A stretch of DNA of 51,371 bases, from assembly GCA_024707305.1 (NCBI GenBank), contig JANPZZ010000008.1:1-51371 (forward strand), written 5' to 3'. The DNA comes from Chitinophagaceae bacterium (GTDB lineage Bacteria > Bacteroidota > Bacteroidia > Chitinophagales > Chitinophagaceae). Positions 10,164-19,467 of the stretch are shown one piece after another. The notes beneath the pieces were generated by a model. It saw only the letters and a list, made by a program, of their open reading frames with translations, searched no databases and was not told the origin of the DNA. Made by a program: the position numbers and the translations under genes. Numbering within the stretch: position 1 is the first letter of the stretch; each line of letters opens with the position of its first letter.

Positions 10164-11273
10164 TTAAAACCATCCGCGTTTTTTAAACATCACGATCATC
10201 CACATGGGAATGATCAACATGATGCCTACGGCAACCCAGAATCCATATTGATTGTGCACATAAGGAATGGATTCGAAGTTCATTCCAAATATTCCACCAA
10301 TTACGGTTGCTGGGGCCAGTAAACAGGTTACAATCGCCATTACTTTCATCACTTCATTCATCTTCAGGTTTACGTTGTTGATATAAAGATCCTGCATGCT
10401 GGTCATCATATCGCGATAGTTATCGGTGAGGTCGATGGCCTGAACGATGTGGTCGTAAATGTCTTTGTAATACTTAGTATTTCGATCATCAAGCAATTCA
10501 CTATCGCTGCGAAGAATACCACTGATCAGATCCCGAACGGGAACGGTATTTCTTTTGAGTACAATGATTTCTTTGCGTAGTTGGTTGATGTTGGCCAGAG
10601 ATCGCTTGTTGCTGTTGCGGATAACTTCCTCTTCGAGCGTTTCAATACGATCACCCAGTTTTTCCATTACTAAGTAATAATTATCCACAATCAGATCGAG
10701 CATCGTATAGCAGAGATAATCTGCATTACGCTGCCGAAGTTTGCTCGAAGGCATTTTTAACCGATCGCGAAGGGGATTAAATACATCGCGACTCGCATCT
10801 TCCTGAAAAGAGATCACAAAATTTTTTCCCAGTACAATACTGATCTGTTCCTGCTCTACCGTTTCTTTTTCCTTGTTGTAATAAAGCATATTGAGTAAAC
10901 AAAAAAGAACACCTTCCACCTCGTCCATTTTCGGGCGTTGATTCATGCTCAGAATATCTTCAATCAAAAGCGGGTGAATTTCGAAATGGTTGCACACTTT
11001 TTCCACGTCAGCTTTGCGCAAACCATCAATGTTGATCCAGGATGTACCGCTTTTGTCTTTATATGCATAGCTATCTTCCACACAACCCAGGCTTTTCTCA
11101 TGGATTGTGTCAGCTTCATAGTTGTAAGCATACACCACCACATCGCGCGCTTCCTCACGTTGCGGAATCACGGTTGGATTCACCGATAAAATTTCTTTGG
11201 TGCGATGGGTACCAAAAAGATTGGGCAGGTATAAATAACGCAGATATTTTTCAGGATTCAGGCGAACGCTCAT
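10164..11273 (-). CDS. corA: CorA-type magnesium/cobalt channel
   Basis: A 369-residue CorA channel for Mg2+ (and Co2+/Ni2+). The large N-terminal cytosolic domain carries the helical funnel, with a basic/acidic helix near residues 185-290. Two C-terminal membrane helices follow (about 300-325 and 338-360). The signature GMN sits at the end of the first helix in FGMNFESIP, and the last residues MFKKRGWF are the usual basic tail. The gene lies 51 bp after the end of the ClC gene in the same direction, and both probably belong to one operon with kdsB. Confidence 0.95.
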   Translation of the reverse strand: MSVRLNPEKYLRYLYLPNLFGTHRTKEILSVNPTVIPQREEARDVVVYAYNYEADTIHEKSLGCVEDSYAYKDKSGTSWINIDGLRKADVEKVCNHFEIHPLLIEDILSMNQRPKMDEVEGVLFCLLNMLYYNKEKETVEQEQISIVLGKNFVISFQEDASRDVFNPLRDRLKMPSSKLRQRNADYLCYTMLDLIVDNYYLVMEKLGDRIETLEEEVIRNSNKRSLANINQLRKEIIVLKRNTVPVRDLISGILRSDSELLDDRNTKYYKDIYDHIVQAIDLTDNYRDMMTSMQDLYINNVNLKMNEVMKVMAIVTCLLAPATVIGGIFGMNFESIPYVHNQYGFWVAVGIMLIIPMWMIVMFKKRGWF

Positions 11274-11324
11274 ACTTAAAGTTAGAGAATTTTCGCATCC
11301 CGATCAGAAAGGCATTCGTTCTGT

Positions 11325-13113
11325 TTATTCATCGTACAGGTCGCCCTGTGAAGAGAGTATTTCCCGGTATTTATTAAACAGTTTTGTTTTGGAGATAAAA
11401 CCCACGAAATTTTTATCGTTGTCCAATACAGGGAGGTACCAGCTCTGGCTGATGTCAAAACTCGTCATTACAGAATGCATATCCTGGTCTAAACGAAGAA
11501 TAGCCGGTGGTTTTTTAACGATTGTTCTGAGTGGAACGGTATCAAAACGCTCGGGCTGGAAAAGTAGTTGTTTGATATCATTCAATTCAATGATGCCCGC
11601 GAATTTTCCTTTACTGTCGGTAACTGCAAAAATGTTGCGATCGCTTTTTTTTCACGATCTCCACCAGGTCGCGCAGCTTTCTCTCCAATGGAATAGTGTC
11701 ATATTTATCCTGCAACATCTCTTCAAGTCGAATGGCGGTAAGGATGTTTTTTTCTTTCTGATGGGTAAAAATTTCACCTTCTATTGCCAGTCGTTTTGTT
11801 TCCATGCTATAGGGCTCATAACTTTTTACAATAAAAAAAGAAATAGAGCTTACCAGCATCAGCGGGATAAACAACTCGTAGCCATTGGTGATTTCGGCAA
11901 TAAGGAAGATGGCCGACAGAGGGCAATACATTACGCCGCTGAGCACACCGGCCATTCCTACCAGGCTGAAGTTTCCATCCGGAATTTGAAACCATCCTGT
12001 ATTGTTCAACAATTTTGAAAAACCAAAACCCAGGAAGGCGCCGGTAAAGAGTGAAGGCGCAAAATTGCCACCATTACCACCGCTGCCGATGGTAATGGCT
12101 GCAGCAATGGGTTTGAGTAAAACAATGAGGCCGGCAAAAACCACCAGCGACCATCGCTCATCCATCAAAGAAAACAGGGTACTGTTGTCGTTGATAATTT
12201 TTTCAGTTCCGTTTGCTACGATTTTAATGCTATCGTAACCTTCACCAAACAGCGGGAACAACACAAAATACAAAGCCATCAACATTAAACCACCTGCCAC
12301 GGCTTTCATAAAAGGATTGATACTCCAGCGATGTATTCGTCCTTCAACACGTTTAAAAATGCGTGCATAATAGAGTGAAATGAATCCACACAGTGCGCCT
12401 AGCAAAACGTAAAACAAAACATTGTGGTAGTCAAAATTTTCTTTCAAAACAAAATTGAAGAGAGACGATTCCTTCAAAATAATTTTAGAACAAAGTGCAC
12501 CTACTACGGAAGAAATAATGAGCGGGATAAAATAACTCACAACCACGGCTTCTGTGAGCAGCACTTCAATGGCGAAGATGACACCTGCGATGGGCGCATT
12601 AAAAACAGCAGCAATACCGGCGGCTGATCCGCAGGCAATTAGCAGCGATCGCTCGCGGTAACTGAGTTCGCTAATGCGCGCGGTATTGCTTCCTATGGCA
12701 GCACCTGTGGAAACAATGGGCGCTTCCAAACCTGCGGAGCCACCCAGACCCACGGTGAGTGAACTTGTAATTACGTGCTGATAGGTATGTCGTAACGGAA
12801 TAAATGAAGAACGCCGCGCAATGGATTTTAAAACCATTGCAATTCCTTTTTCAATATATCCGTTGAAAAAATAACGAATCACGAGTGCGGTGGCCAGTAA
12901 ACCAAGAACCGGAAAAGCGAGATAGGCGAATCGGCTCACCTGCATTTCGGTAATGGAAACCTGGAGAAAATGTACCAGAGATTTTAATAATACTGCAGCA
13001 AGCCCCGAAAACAAACCGGTGAGGGTTGCGATAATCATGATATACTGCACACGAGTAATCTTCGTGCGTAGATATAACATGATGTATTGATATAGCTGTT
13101 TTACGGGTCGCAT
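11325..13113 (-). CDS. ClC-family chloride transporter/channel with C-terminal CBS pair, one frameshift
   Basis: About 595 residues: ten or more membrane helices (about 20-435), then two CBS domains in the cytosol. ClC motifs seen: GGSAGLEAP with the gating Glu at 130, AAVFNAPIAGVIFAIE at 168-183, and GNGGNFAPSL for the third anion-binding loop. The residue aligning with the internal proton glutamate of E. coli ClC (E203) is Val184 here, right after Glu183, which may mean channel-like rather than H+-coupled transport. The frame breaks at the T8 run 11645-11652, between the end of the ClC core/first CBS (LVEIVKK) and the second CBS (AGIIELNDIKQLL); one base less restores it. Confidence 0.9.
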
Positions 13114-13146
13114 GAAAGAGCAATCAAATCTTCTAATTAAAAATTA

Positions 13147-13890
13147 TCACCTGCCACCGAGCATATCTTTTGCCCTTTCCAGATCTTCCGGCGTATCAAT
13201 GGCTACCGATTTAAAATCCACGCGCGCCATACGGATGGGAACGCCATTGTATAAATAACGAAGTTGCTCCAGCTTCTCCCATCTTTCAATTGGGGCCTGC
13301 GGCCATTTTGTAAACTGCAGCAATGTTTGTTTTCGAAAACCGTATACACCAATGTGTAAATAATATTCTGGGAGGCTGTTGTTGTTAGCAGCATGAGGAA
13401 TTACGCTGCGACTAAAATACAGCGCGTCATCATTTTTATTCACCACCACTTTTACACAGCTGTTGGCATTAATTTCAGGCCAGGTGCTGATGGGTCGCAT
13501 TAAAGAACCTACCTGTACGGTAGGGTCATCAAACAGCCGAACGAGTTTTTCAAGCGGTTCTTTTTGAATAAACGGCTCATCACCCTGCACGTTAATCACT
13601 ACATCCACATCCATATCCTCCACTGCTTCTGCAATACGATCGCTGCCACTTTCATGTTCGCGTTTACTCATCACTGCTTCGCCACCATGTTTTGTTATCT
13701 CTTCAAAAATTACGGGGCTGTCAGTAACAACAATCACGCGATTAAATAAACCCGTAGCCAGTGCGGCATCGTAAGTATGACGAATAACGGGTTTATCGCC
13801 CAGCGGCTGCATCAGCTTGGCATGAAAGCGTGTGGCTGCGTAGCGCGCGGGAATGACGGCGATTATATTTTGTATAGTAGCTGCTGGCAC
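13147..13890 (-). CDS. kdsB: 3-deoxy-manno-octulosonate cytidylyltransferase (CMP-Kdo synthetase)
   Basis: Activates Kdo with CTP to CMP-Kdo for lipopolysaccharide inner core. Motifs: VIPARYAATRFHAKLM at the N terminus (nucleotide-binding loop), GSDRIAEA, NVQGDEPF (Mg-binding), YFSRSVIP, HIGVYGFR, and IERWEKLEQLR. The frame is open to a GTG at 13932, which would add 14 residues (MLSIPLFCVLKIYH) not expected in this enzyme. I chose the GTG at 13890 (VPAATIQNIIAVIP), which still leaves a short leader. Follows the hydroxylase gene and precedes ClC by 33 bp on the same strand. Confidence 0.93.
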   Translation of the reverse strand: MPAATIQNIIAVIPARYAATRFHAKLMQPLGDKPVIRHTYDAALATGLFNRVIVVTDSPVIFEEITKHGGEAVMSKREHESGSDRIAEAVEDMDVDVVINVQGDEPFIQKEPLEKLVRLFDDPTVQVGSLMRPISTWPEINANSCVKVVVNKNDDALYFSRSVIPHAANNNSLPEYYLHIGVYGFRKQTLLQFTKWPQAPIERWEKLEQLRYLYNGVPIRMARVDFKSVAIDTPEDLERAKDMLGGR

Positions 13891-13979
13891 GTGGTAAATT
13901 TTCAGTACACAAAATAAAGGAATACTCAGCACTTGCGACTGAAAAGAAAACGGGTCGGATTCAAGAAGCTATAAGATAC

Positions 13980-14803
13980 TTATTCGAGTGGCTGAAATGG
14001 CTTTTTCATCAATGCCATAAAATCTTCGTCTTTTTCTTTGGGATAATAGCGATCGAGGCCATAGCGGATTTCTTTTGGATCGAGATGGGAATAAGTGCCC
14101 AGCAGTCGGTCCCAAATAGAAAACACAGCGCCATAGTTGCTATCGGTATAAGGCTGTTTCCAATGGTGATGCACTTTGTGCATATTGGGAGAAATAAGAA
14201 TATAACTCAATACATGATCCAGCTTTTTTGGGCAGGCTGATATTGGCATGTGTAAATGCCGTAGCGAATACCACCAGCGTTTGATAAATCATTACACCAT
14301 ACATTGGCGCACCTGAAACAAAAATCAGCAGCAGGAAAAAGATGCCGCGTAAAAGACTATCACCAGGATGATGACGAAGCCCTGTTGTAACATCCACTTT
14401 TGTATCGCTGTGATGAATCAGGTGAAAACGCCACAATAGCGGGCTTTTATGCATTACAAAATGAACCAGCCAGCTGCTGAAGTCGAGCGCGAGTACGGAG
14501 ATAAGGATGGTTATCCCTACCGATGCTCCGGTCCAGTACACCATTCCAAATTGTTGTTGACGACACCAATCGGAAAGCATTACAATGAATATAGCCAGGA
14601 ATGTGTGAATAATGAGGTGGATTACGGTAAAGCCAAAGTTGACCATAGCATGGTTCAGCTTTTTCTTTTTGTATTTCAGTGGGAACAGCGGAATTGCGCC
14701 TTCAATAATCCAGAAGAAAAAGAAGTCCACCCACCAGAATCGCCATACGCTCAACCGGTCGCGATTCGAGTGTGTTGAAATATGAAATGAGTTCGTTCCA
14801 CAT
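13980..14803 (-). CDS. Sterol desaturase / fatty acid hydroxylase superfamily membrane protein, two frameshifts
   Basis: Di-iron membrane oxygenase family acting on lipids, typically about 270 residues. The histidine clusters are all visible: HFVMHK, HLIHHSD and HKVHHHW. Several membrane helices precede and separate them. Frame break 1 is near 14717-14721 (A5 run): the better start is ATG at 14803 (MWNELISYFNTLESRPVERM), which runs into FFFWIIEGAIPLFP only after a shift. Frame break 2 is at the T6 run 14224-14229 and joins HANISLPKK to LDHVLSYILISPNMH. Substrate unknown. Related Bacteroidota proteins have been linked to lipid hydroxylation. Confidence 0.87.
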
Positions 14804-14864
14804 GGCGGGACCAATCGTTTTAAAATTCAAAGCCTTTTGTCGAAATCTGTGAGTATGCTACAAG

Positions 14865-15089
14865 TTAAGCATTTTCGCTATTAAAGTTTTGCAGTAAGTC
14901 CAGCGCGCGTTCTGCATGTGGCTCGGCCACCATTAGCTGTATACCGCCGTTGGCGGAGGAAAGAATTGGGTCGATTGAAATGGTATGTTCATTAAGCAGG
15001 TGACAATTGATATTGTTATCAATCAGCATTCCCAACGCAATGTGTGCGTCGACATAATTATGGTAAACATTGAGAAGAAGGAATTGCAT
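14865..15089 (-). CDS. DUF2007 domain protein (putative signal-transducing protein)
   Basis: A 74-residue ferredoxin-fold-like small protein. The pattern VYHNYVDAHIALGMLIDNNINCHLLNE, then GGIQLMVAEPHAERALDLL, is typical of DUF2007, a family of small proteins proposed to be signal or PII-like but without proven function. It lies between a terminator downstream of dnaN and the hydroxylase gene, same strand. Confidence 0.78.
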   Translation of the reverse strand: MQFLLLNVYHNYVDAHIALGMLIDNNINCHLLNEHTISIDPILSSANGGIQLMVAEPHAERALDLLQNFNSENA

Positions 15090-15109
15090 GCCGGATCATC
15101 ATTTTTATA

Positions 15110-15161
15110 AATAAAAAAGAGCAATAAGCAGGCCCTGTTTTAAAAACCCGTTATTGCTCTT
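15110..15161 (-). terminator. Rho-independent terminator of dnaN
   Basis: On the minus strand AAGAGCAATAA (15161-15151) pairs with TTATTGCTCTT (15127-15117) and is followed by a T-rich run. It lies 36 bp after the dnaN stop. Confidence 0.85.
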
Positions 15162-15196
15162 CAAATTTGTTCACTTCAGTCGGAACCCGCTTGTGC

Positions 15197-16312
15197 TTAC
15201 TGATTCAGCATCAGCGGCATTACCAGCATCAGGAGCTCTTCGTTTTCCTCCTGGTCTGTTGGCTTAATGAGGCCGGCTTTTGTAGGCGTGCTCAGCTCCA
15301 TGTTAACTTCTTCGCCATCGGCAGCGCTCAGCATTTCAATCAGGAACTTTGCGTTGAAGGCAATCACCAGGTCTTCACCGTTGTACTGGCATTTCATGCG
15401 CTCGGTGCCTTCAAAGCTGAAGTCAACATCCTGTGCAGCCAGTTGCAATTCGCTACCGCTGATGTTGAGAGCTACCTGGTTGGTACTCTTGTTACTGAAA
15501 ATGCTTACACGGCGAAGGGCGCTTTGGAAGTCGGCCTTGTTTACCGTGAGGCGGTAAGGGTTGTCGGCAGGAATAACCACGCGGTAATCCGGGAAGCGGG
15601 CGTCGATAAGACGGCAGCTCATTTGCGTGGTACCATGTTTTACAAATAAATGGTTGCTATTATAACTGAGGGTTAGTTCATCTTCGTTCGCCGGAATCGC
15701 AGCCTTCAACAGTGTGAGCGGTTTGCGGGGCACGATAAAATTCTCGGCTTTTGTGGCGCTCACGTCGGTGCGCTTATAACGTACCAGGCGGTGGGCGTCG
15801 GTTGCTACAAATTGAATTCCCTTTTTATCCAGCTCAAAAAATACACCGGTCATTGCAGGGCGCAAATCGTCGTTGCTGGTAGCAAAAAGGGTTTTGTTGA
15901 TAGCAGTTACCAGCGCAGAAGCAGTGATGGTAAAAGAGGTGGTATCATCTGCTGTTGGTTCTTTGGGAAAGTTGTCGGGATTTTCGCCCATTACTTTATA
16001 CTTACCATTGTCGCTGGTAATTTCTACGCCAAAGTTTTTGTCGATATTAAAAGTGAGCGGCTGATCGGGAATATTCTTCAACGAATCCATCAGGATGCGG
16101 GCGGGAATACAAACCCGGCCATTGTCGCGCGCCTCAATATCCAGTTGAATGCGCATTACCGTTTCCAGGTCGGTGGCCACTACGGTCAGCTTGTTTTTTT
16201 CAACTTCAAACAGGAAATCTTCCAGGATCGGCAGTACAGTATTGGAGCTGATTACGCCGGAAATATGCTGTAATTGTTTAAGTAAGGAAGAAGAAGATAC
16301 AATAAACTTCAT
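15197..16312 (-). CDS. dnaN: DNA polymerase III sliding clamp, beta subunit
   Basis: 371 residues in one intact frame, the usual clamp length, with three similar domains. Typical segments: MKFIVSSSSLLKQLQHISGVI at the start, LPILEDFLFEV, FEVEI/DNGKYKVMGE, ATDAHRLVRYKR (domain 2), the ARFPDYRVVIP loop, FSNKSTNQVALNIS, and a C terminus LLMLVMPLMLNQ matching the P-(M/V)-x-L end of clamps. It keeps DNA polymerase III on DNA and recruits other replication and repair proteins. dnaA and recF are not adjacent, as is common in Bacteroidota. recX is divergent on the other side of a repeat-rich gap. Confidence 0.97.
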   Translation of the reverse strand: MKFIVSSSSLLKQLQHISGVISSNTVLPILEDFLFEVEKNKLTVVATDLETVMRIQLDIEARDNGRVCIPARILMDSLKNIPDQPLTFNIDKNFGVEITSDNGKYKVMGENPDNFPKEPTADDTTSFTITASALVTAINKTLFATSNDDLRPAMTGVFFELDKKGIQFVATDAHRLVRYKRTDVSATKAENFIVPRKPLTLLKAAIPANEDELTLSYNSNHLFVKHGTTQMSCRLIDARFPDYRVVIPADNPYRLTVNKADFQSALRRVSIFSNKSTNQVALNISGSELQLAAQDVDFSFEGTERMKCQYNGEDLVIAFNAKFLIEMLSAADGEEVNMELSTPTKAGLIKPTDQEENEELLMLVMPLMLNQ

Positions 16313-16369
16313 CGCACTTTTTGTTTGTGGCGAAACTAAACAATTTCAGGTGAAACAGAGAAAAAATAG

Positions 16370-16625
16370 TGAGGCGTGAGAGTAGGCAAGCGGCAAACGG
16401 CAAACGTGAACCAGTGAGACGTGAGGGTAGATCCAAATATTTTTTCACGCGGCTTGTATTGTTCCATTTCAAATTACCCGTTTGCCGTCTGCCGCTTGCC
16501 GAAAGCCCCCTCACAATTTTCACATTATCACATTGCCATATTTTCATATTAGCACATTCTGCCCGAACCCAGACCTCTCCATTTCCTCATTTTCCCATTT
16601 CCTCATTTCCACATTTTTCTCAGCG
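16370..16625. repeat. Inverted array of short degenerate tandem units between dnaN and recX
   Basis: This fills most of the 325-bp gap at 16313-16637. Left arm: 7-nt steps (GGCAAGC, GGCAAAC, GGCAAAC) at 16385-16406. Right arm at 16479-16500 is its reverse complement with one mismatch in 22. Beyond it lie 8-nt steps of TTCACATT type (16512-16560) and TTTCCTCA type (16577-16617). The same 8-nt style recurs at 28252-28434 and 29041-29207. No gene is visible in the gap. Confidence 0.75.
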
Positions 16626-16633
16626 TATCTTTG
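16626..16633 (+). promoter_or_regulatory. Possible -7 element (TATCTTTG) immediately before recX
   Basis: Exact TAnnTTTG match ending only 4 bases before the ATG at 16638. If used, transcription would begin at or near the start codon, giving a leaderless or nearly leaderless message. Confidence 0.4.
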
Positions 16634-16637
16634 CCCA

Positions 16638-17123
16638 ATGGCTTTTCCCTCAAAAAATCTCACTCCGGGCCAGGCGCTGCAGAAGTTAAAGCACTACTGT
16701 GCCTACCAGGAAAGATGCCATAGCGAGGTGCGGGAAAAACTGTTTTCCCTGGGCGTTTGGAAAAAGGATCAGGATGCGATTATTGCAACACTGATAGAAG
16801 AAAATTACCTCAATGAAGAACGCTTTGCCATCGCGTTTGCCGGCGGAAAATTCAGAATGAAACAATGGGGCCGCAACCGGATAAAATATGAGCTGAAACA
16901 AAAGCAGGTGAGCGACTACAGCATCCGCAAAGCCCTCAAACAAATAGAAGAAGACGATTACGAAAAAACACTGGAGAAACTCGCCCGCGAAAAATACCTC
17001 TTGTTGAAAGGTGAACAGTATCTTGTAAGGCGAAAGAAAACGCAGGATTACCTGATGCAAAAAGGATATGAACCGGAAAAAATTACCGCCGTTATTGCCC
17101 GCATCGCAAAATCGAAAGAATAA
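16638..17123 (+). CDS. recX: Regulatory protein RecX
   Basis: 161 residues, all helical, made of RecX-type three-helix repeats: ALQKLKHYCAYQERCHSEVREKL, then LIEENYLNEERFAIAFAGGKFRMKQWGRNRI, then a repeat ending in DYLMQKGYEPEKI. RecX modulates RecA filaments in recombination and the SOS response. The frame is open further upstream into repeat DNA, but MAFPSKNLTPGQAL at 16638 is the first start that fits the family. recA is not nearby. The next gene starts 2 bp after the stop, so they are cotranscribed. Confidence 0.85.
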   Translation: MAFPSKNLTPGQALQKLKHYCAYQERCHSEVREKLFSLGVWKKDQDAIIATLIEENYLNEERFAIAFAGGKFRMKQWGRNRIKYELKQKQVSDYSIRKALKQIEEDDYEKTLEKLAREKYLLLKGEQYLVRRKKTQDYLMQKGYEPEKITAVIARIAKSKE

Positions 17124-17125
17124 AC

Positions 17126-17956
17126 ATGTCATCAATTACCATCAGTCTTATACAAACCCGCCTGGCCTGGGAAGATAAAGAAGCCAACCTCCGGCATTTT
17201 TCTGAAAAGCTAAATGCGCTTTCGGGAAAAACCCAGCTCGCAATTCTTCCGGAAATGTTCAGCACAGGTTTTAGCATGCAACCGGAGAAACTGGCGGAAA
17301 CAATGGACGGTCCCACGGTTACATGGATGAAGCAACAGGCAAAACAACATCGTATGATACTTACCGGCAGCGTGATTATAGAAGACGGTACCGATGATGA
17401 TGGAAAACCAGCTTACTTCAACCGGTTATTATGGGTTTTGCCCAATGGGCAAACGGGTTACTACGATAAAAAACACCGCTTTGCTTTTGCCGGCGAAGAC
17501 CAGCATTACCAACGCGGCCATCGTCGTTTTATAGCTTCTGTAAATGGCTGGCGTATTAACCTGCTCATTTGTTACGACCTGCGTTTTCCGGTGTGGGCGC
17601 GACAAGCACCACAGGAGCCGGGAGCTGGTTGGGAATATGATCTGCTCCTATATGTGGCCAACTGGCCGCAGCGGCGCAATCATGCCTGGAAGACATTGCT
17701 TCAGGCGCGCGCAATTGAAAACCAGTGTTATGTTGCTGGTGTAAACCGTATCGGTGATGATGGAAATGGTATATCCCATAGCGGCGATAGCATGGTAGTG
17801 GACCCGCTGGGACAAATTATTGCAAATGCAGGTGATGCTGACGACAACATCACAGTTACTTTGCAAAAAGAAGATCTTGTGGATGTACGCACGAAATTTC
17901 CATTCTGGAAAGATGCAGATTCGTTTCTAATATTGCCCGATGAAGATCAGGGATGA
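17126..17956 (+). CDS. Nitrilase-superfamily omega-amidase (Nit2/YafV type)
   Basis: 276 residues. Catalytic triad of the carbon-nitrogen hydrolase family: Glu43 (LPEMFSTGF), Lys115/116 (YYDKKHRFAFAGE) and Cys149 (LLICYDLRFPVW). The LPEMFSTGFSM and RFAFAGE segments are typical of the YafV/Nit2 branch, which hydrolyses alpha-ketoglutaramate and similar omega-amides (metabolite repair of transamination by-products). The C-terminal VDVRTKFPFWKDAD also fits. Start ATG is 2 bp after recX. The 3' end overlaps the convergent S41 gene by 10 bp. Confidence 0.9.
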   Translation: MSSITISLIQTRLAWEDKEANLRHFSEKLNALSGKTQLAILPEMFSTGFSMQPEKLAETMDGPTVTWMKQQAKQHRMILTGSVIIEDGTDDDGKPAYFNRLLWVLPNGQTGYYDKKHRFAFAGEDQHYQRGHRRFIASVNGWRINLLICYDLRFPVWARQAPQEPGAGWEYDLLLYVANWPQRRNHAWKTLLQARAIENQCYVAGVNRIGDDGNGISHSGDSMVVDPLGQIIANAGDADDNITVTLQKEDLVDVRTKFPFWKDADSFLILPDEDQG

Positions 17957-19456
17957 GAAAGGCCTTTGAATTTGCGAATTAAATCGAGCGCTTTTTCCAG
18001 TTTATAGTCTTTGCCTAAACGAATGTCGTCGCGCGAGGGACCAGCATAAATTTCTGGTTGAACACCGCGGCCATCGTGCGGTAAGTCTTTATTTATCACC
18101 AAACGGAATAAAGGCAACCTAAACCTTACTTTGGTATTGGGCAATGTAACATCAGGAATAAGCCAGGCAGAATTTCCATAAGCACCGCCTCCGGTTTCTT
18201 CACCAATGATCGTCACGTTTTCCTGTTCGCGTACGGTGCCCGCAAACAATGTTGTGGCGCTGAAGGAATTTCCTCCTGTCAGCACATATGTTTTGCCCTC
18301 GTAATGATTTTTTTGCGTGGCTTAAACGGATGTCGCTCATAATACCTGAAATGATAATTTCCCGCTTTATTTTTTTGGTAAAAAATGTAATGAATAAGCG
18401 ATTGAAAAAATCGTTTTGAATATAGCGGCTGTATTTTTTTCTCTTCGCTGGGGCATATAATGAGTCGGCCACCTTAAATGGCTTGTCAGCAATAAAGCGT
18501 GTTAGCAATGTACTATTGGTAACGCTGCCACCACCATTGCTTCTCACATCGATGATCAGGTGTTCAATATCATTCCGATGTAGTGCGCGGAATGATCGCC
18601 GGAAGAAACGTTTCAATCCATATCCTCTCCCGAAAGAATTTAGGTCCATCATGGCAACTTTTTCGGTGCTGTCAATTTTCAGGAGACGAACCGCATTGCG
18701 GCGAATGTTCTTTCGTTCTCGTCGGCTGGGTTGTGGTGGCCGTGGTGGCGGCGGTCCCTGCCTGCGCGTAGTATCGCGAACGGGTACAAAAGGCCTGATC
18801 AGTGTTTTAGCTATCTGGTTATTGCTATCGATATAACTTATTTCATAGCGATCAGAATAACCGTAGATAGAACTGTACAGTGAACCAAAATAGCCGCGGT
18901 TGCTCAGCGTTTGGTGTTTATGTGTATTGTTGAAACCGTCAGTTGAAAGAAACTGGCTCAGCGAATCCACAATTTCTTTTATAGGTACATTATTAATAGC
19001 AAGTATCGGCGTACCTCTTGTTAAAACAGAGTCGCGCAGGTTGATGTTGGCAGAAACAACAGCGCTATCATCCCATATTTTAAGGCTCAAAGGAAACAGG
19101 CGCCGAATGCGTACGGTGTCTGAAAACCTTGCATAGCGCTTGCTACTGCGCACGGTAGTGTGGCCGCAGTTGATCTTTGCTGTTACATAATTGAGAACAC
19201 GTCGAAACTCCGGCTCCGTCATACTATCGGTGAGTTGCGCTGCGCCCCAGGCGAAATAGTAATCCATACTATCGCGCGATGTGTACCAGTACAGTCCCGG
19301 ATGTGCTTCTTCGAGCGTTTCCCGGTACACCGAAAAATCTTTCTGCAATTTTTCGGCACTGAATTTTTTATAAGGCGAATAGGAATGTCGGCCACTGCCG
19401 CATGATGACAGGATAATAAGCAGTGATACAATAAAGAATAGCCGCATCGTCACCAT
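17947..19456 (-). CDS. S41 family peptidase lipoprotein, one frameshift
   Basis: About 500 residues. The N terminus is a lipoprotein signal (LLIILSSC), so the product is probably anchored in an envelope membrane. The tail-specific-protease-type core holds LIIDVRSNGGGS and the catalytic Ser in LTGGNSFSATT, with IGEETGGGAYG after it. No clear PDZ domain between. The middle holds an unusual Arg/Pro-rich stretch (RRQGPPPPRPPQPSRRERK). The frame breaks at the T7 run 18308-18314 (SHAKK into NHYEGKTYVLTGG after one base change). Starts could be 19456 or 19447. It lies 11 bp after thiL on the same strand, probably one operon with thiL and the phosphatase gene. Confidence 0.87.
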
Positions 19457-19467
19457 GTACTACCGGA

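Noticed and set aside
11389..12018. Open frame of 209 codons on the plus strand
   Set aside because: Opposite the ClC gene and its CBS part. No domain or start signal.
15167..15649. Open frames of 160 codons on the plus strand
   Set aside because: Opposite intact dnaN.
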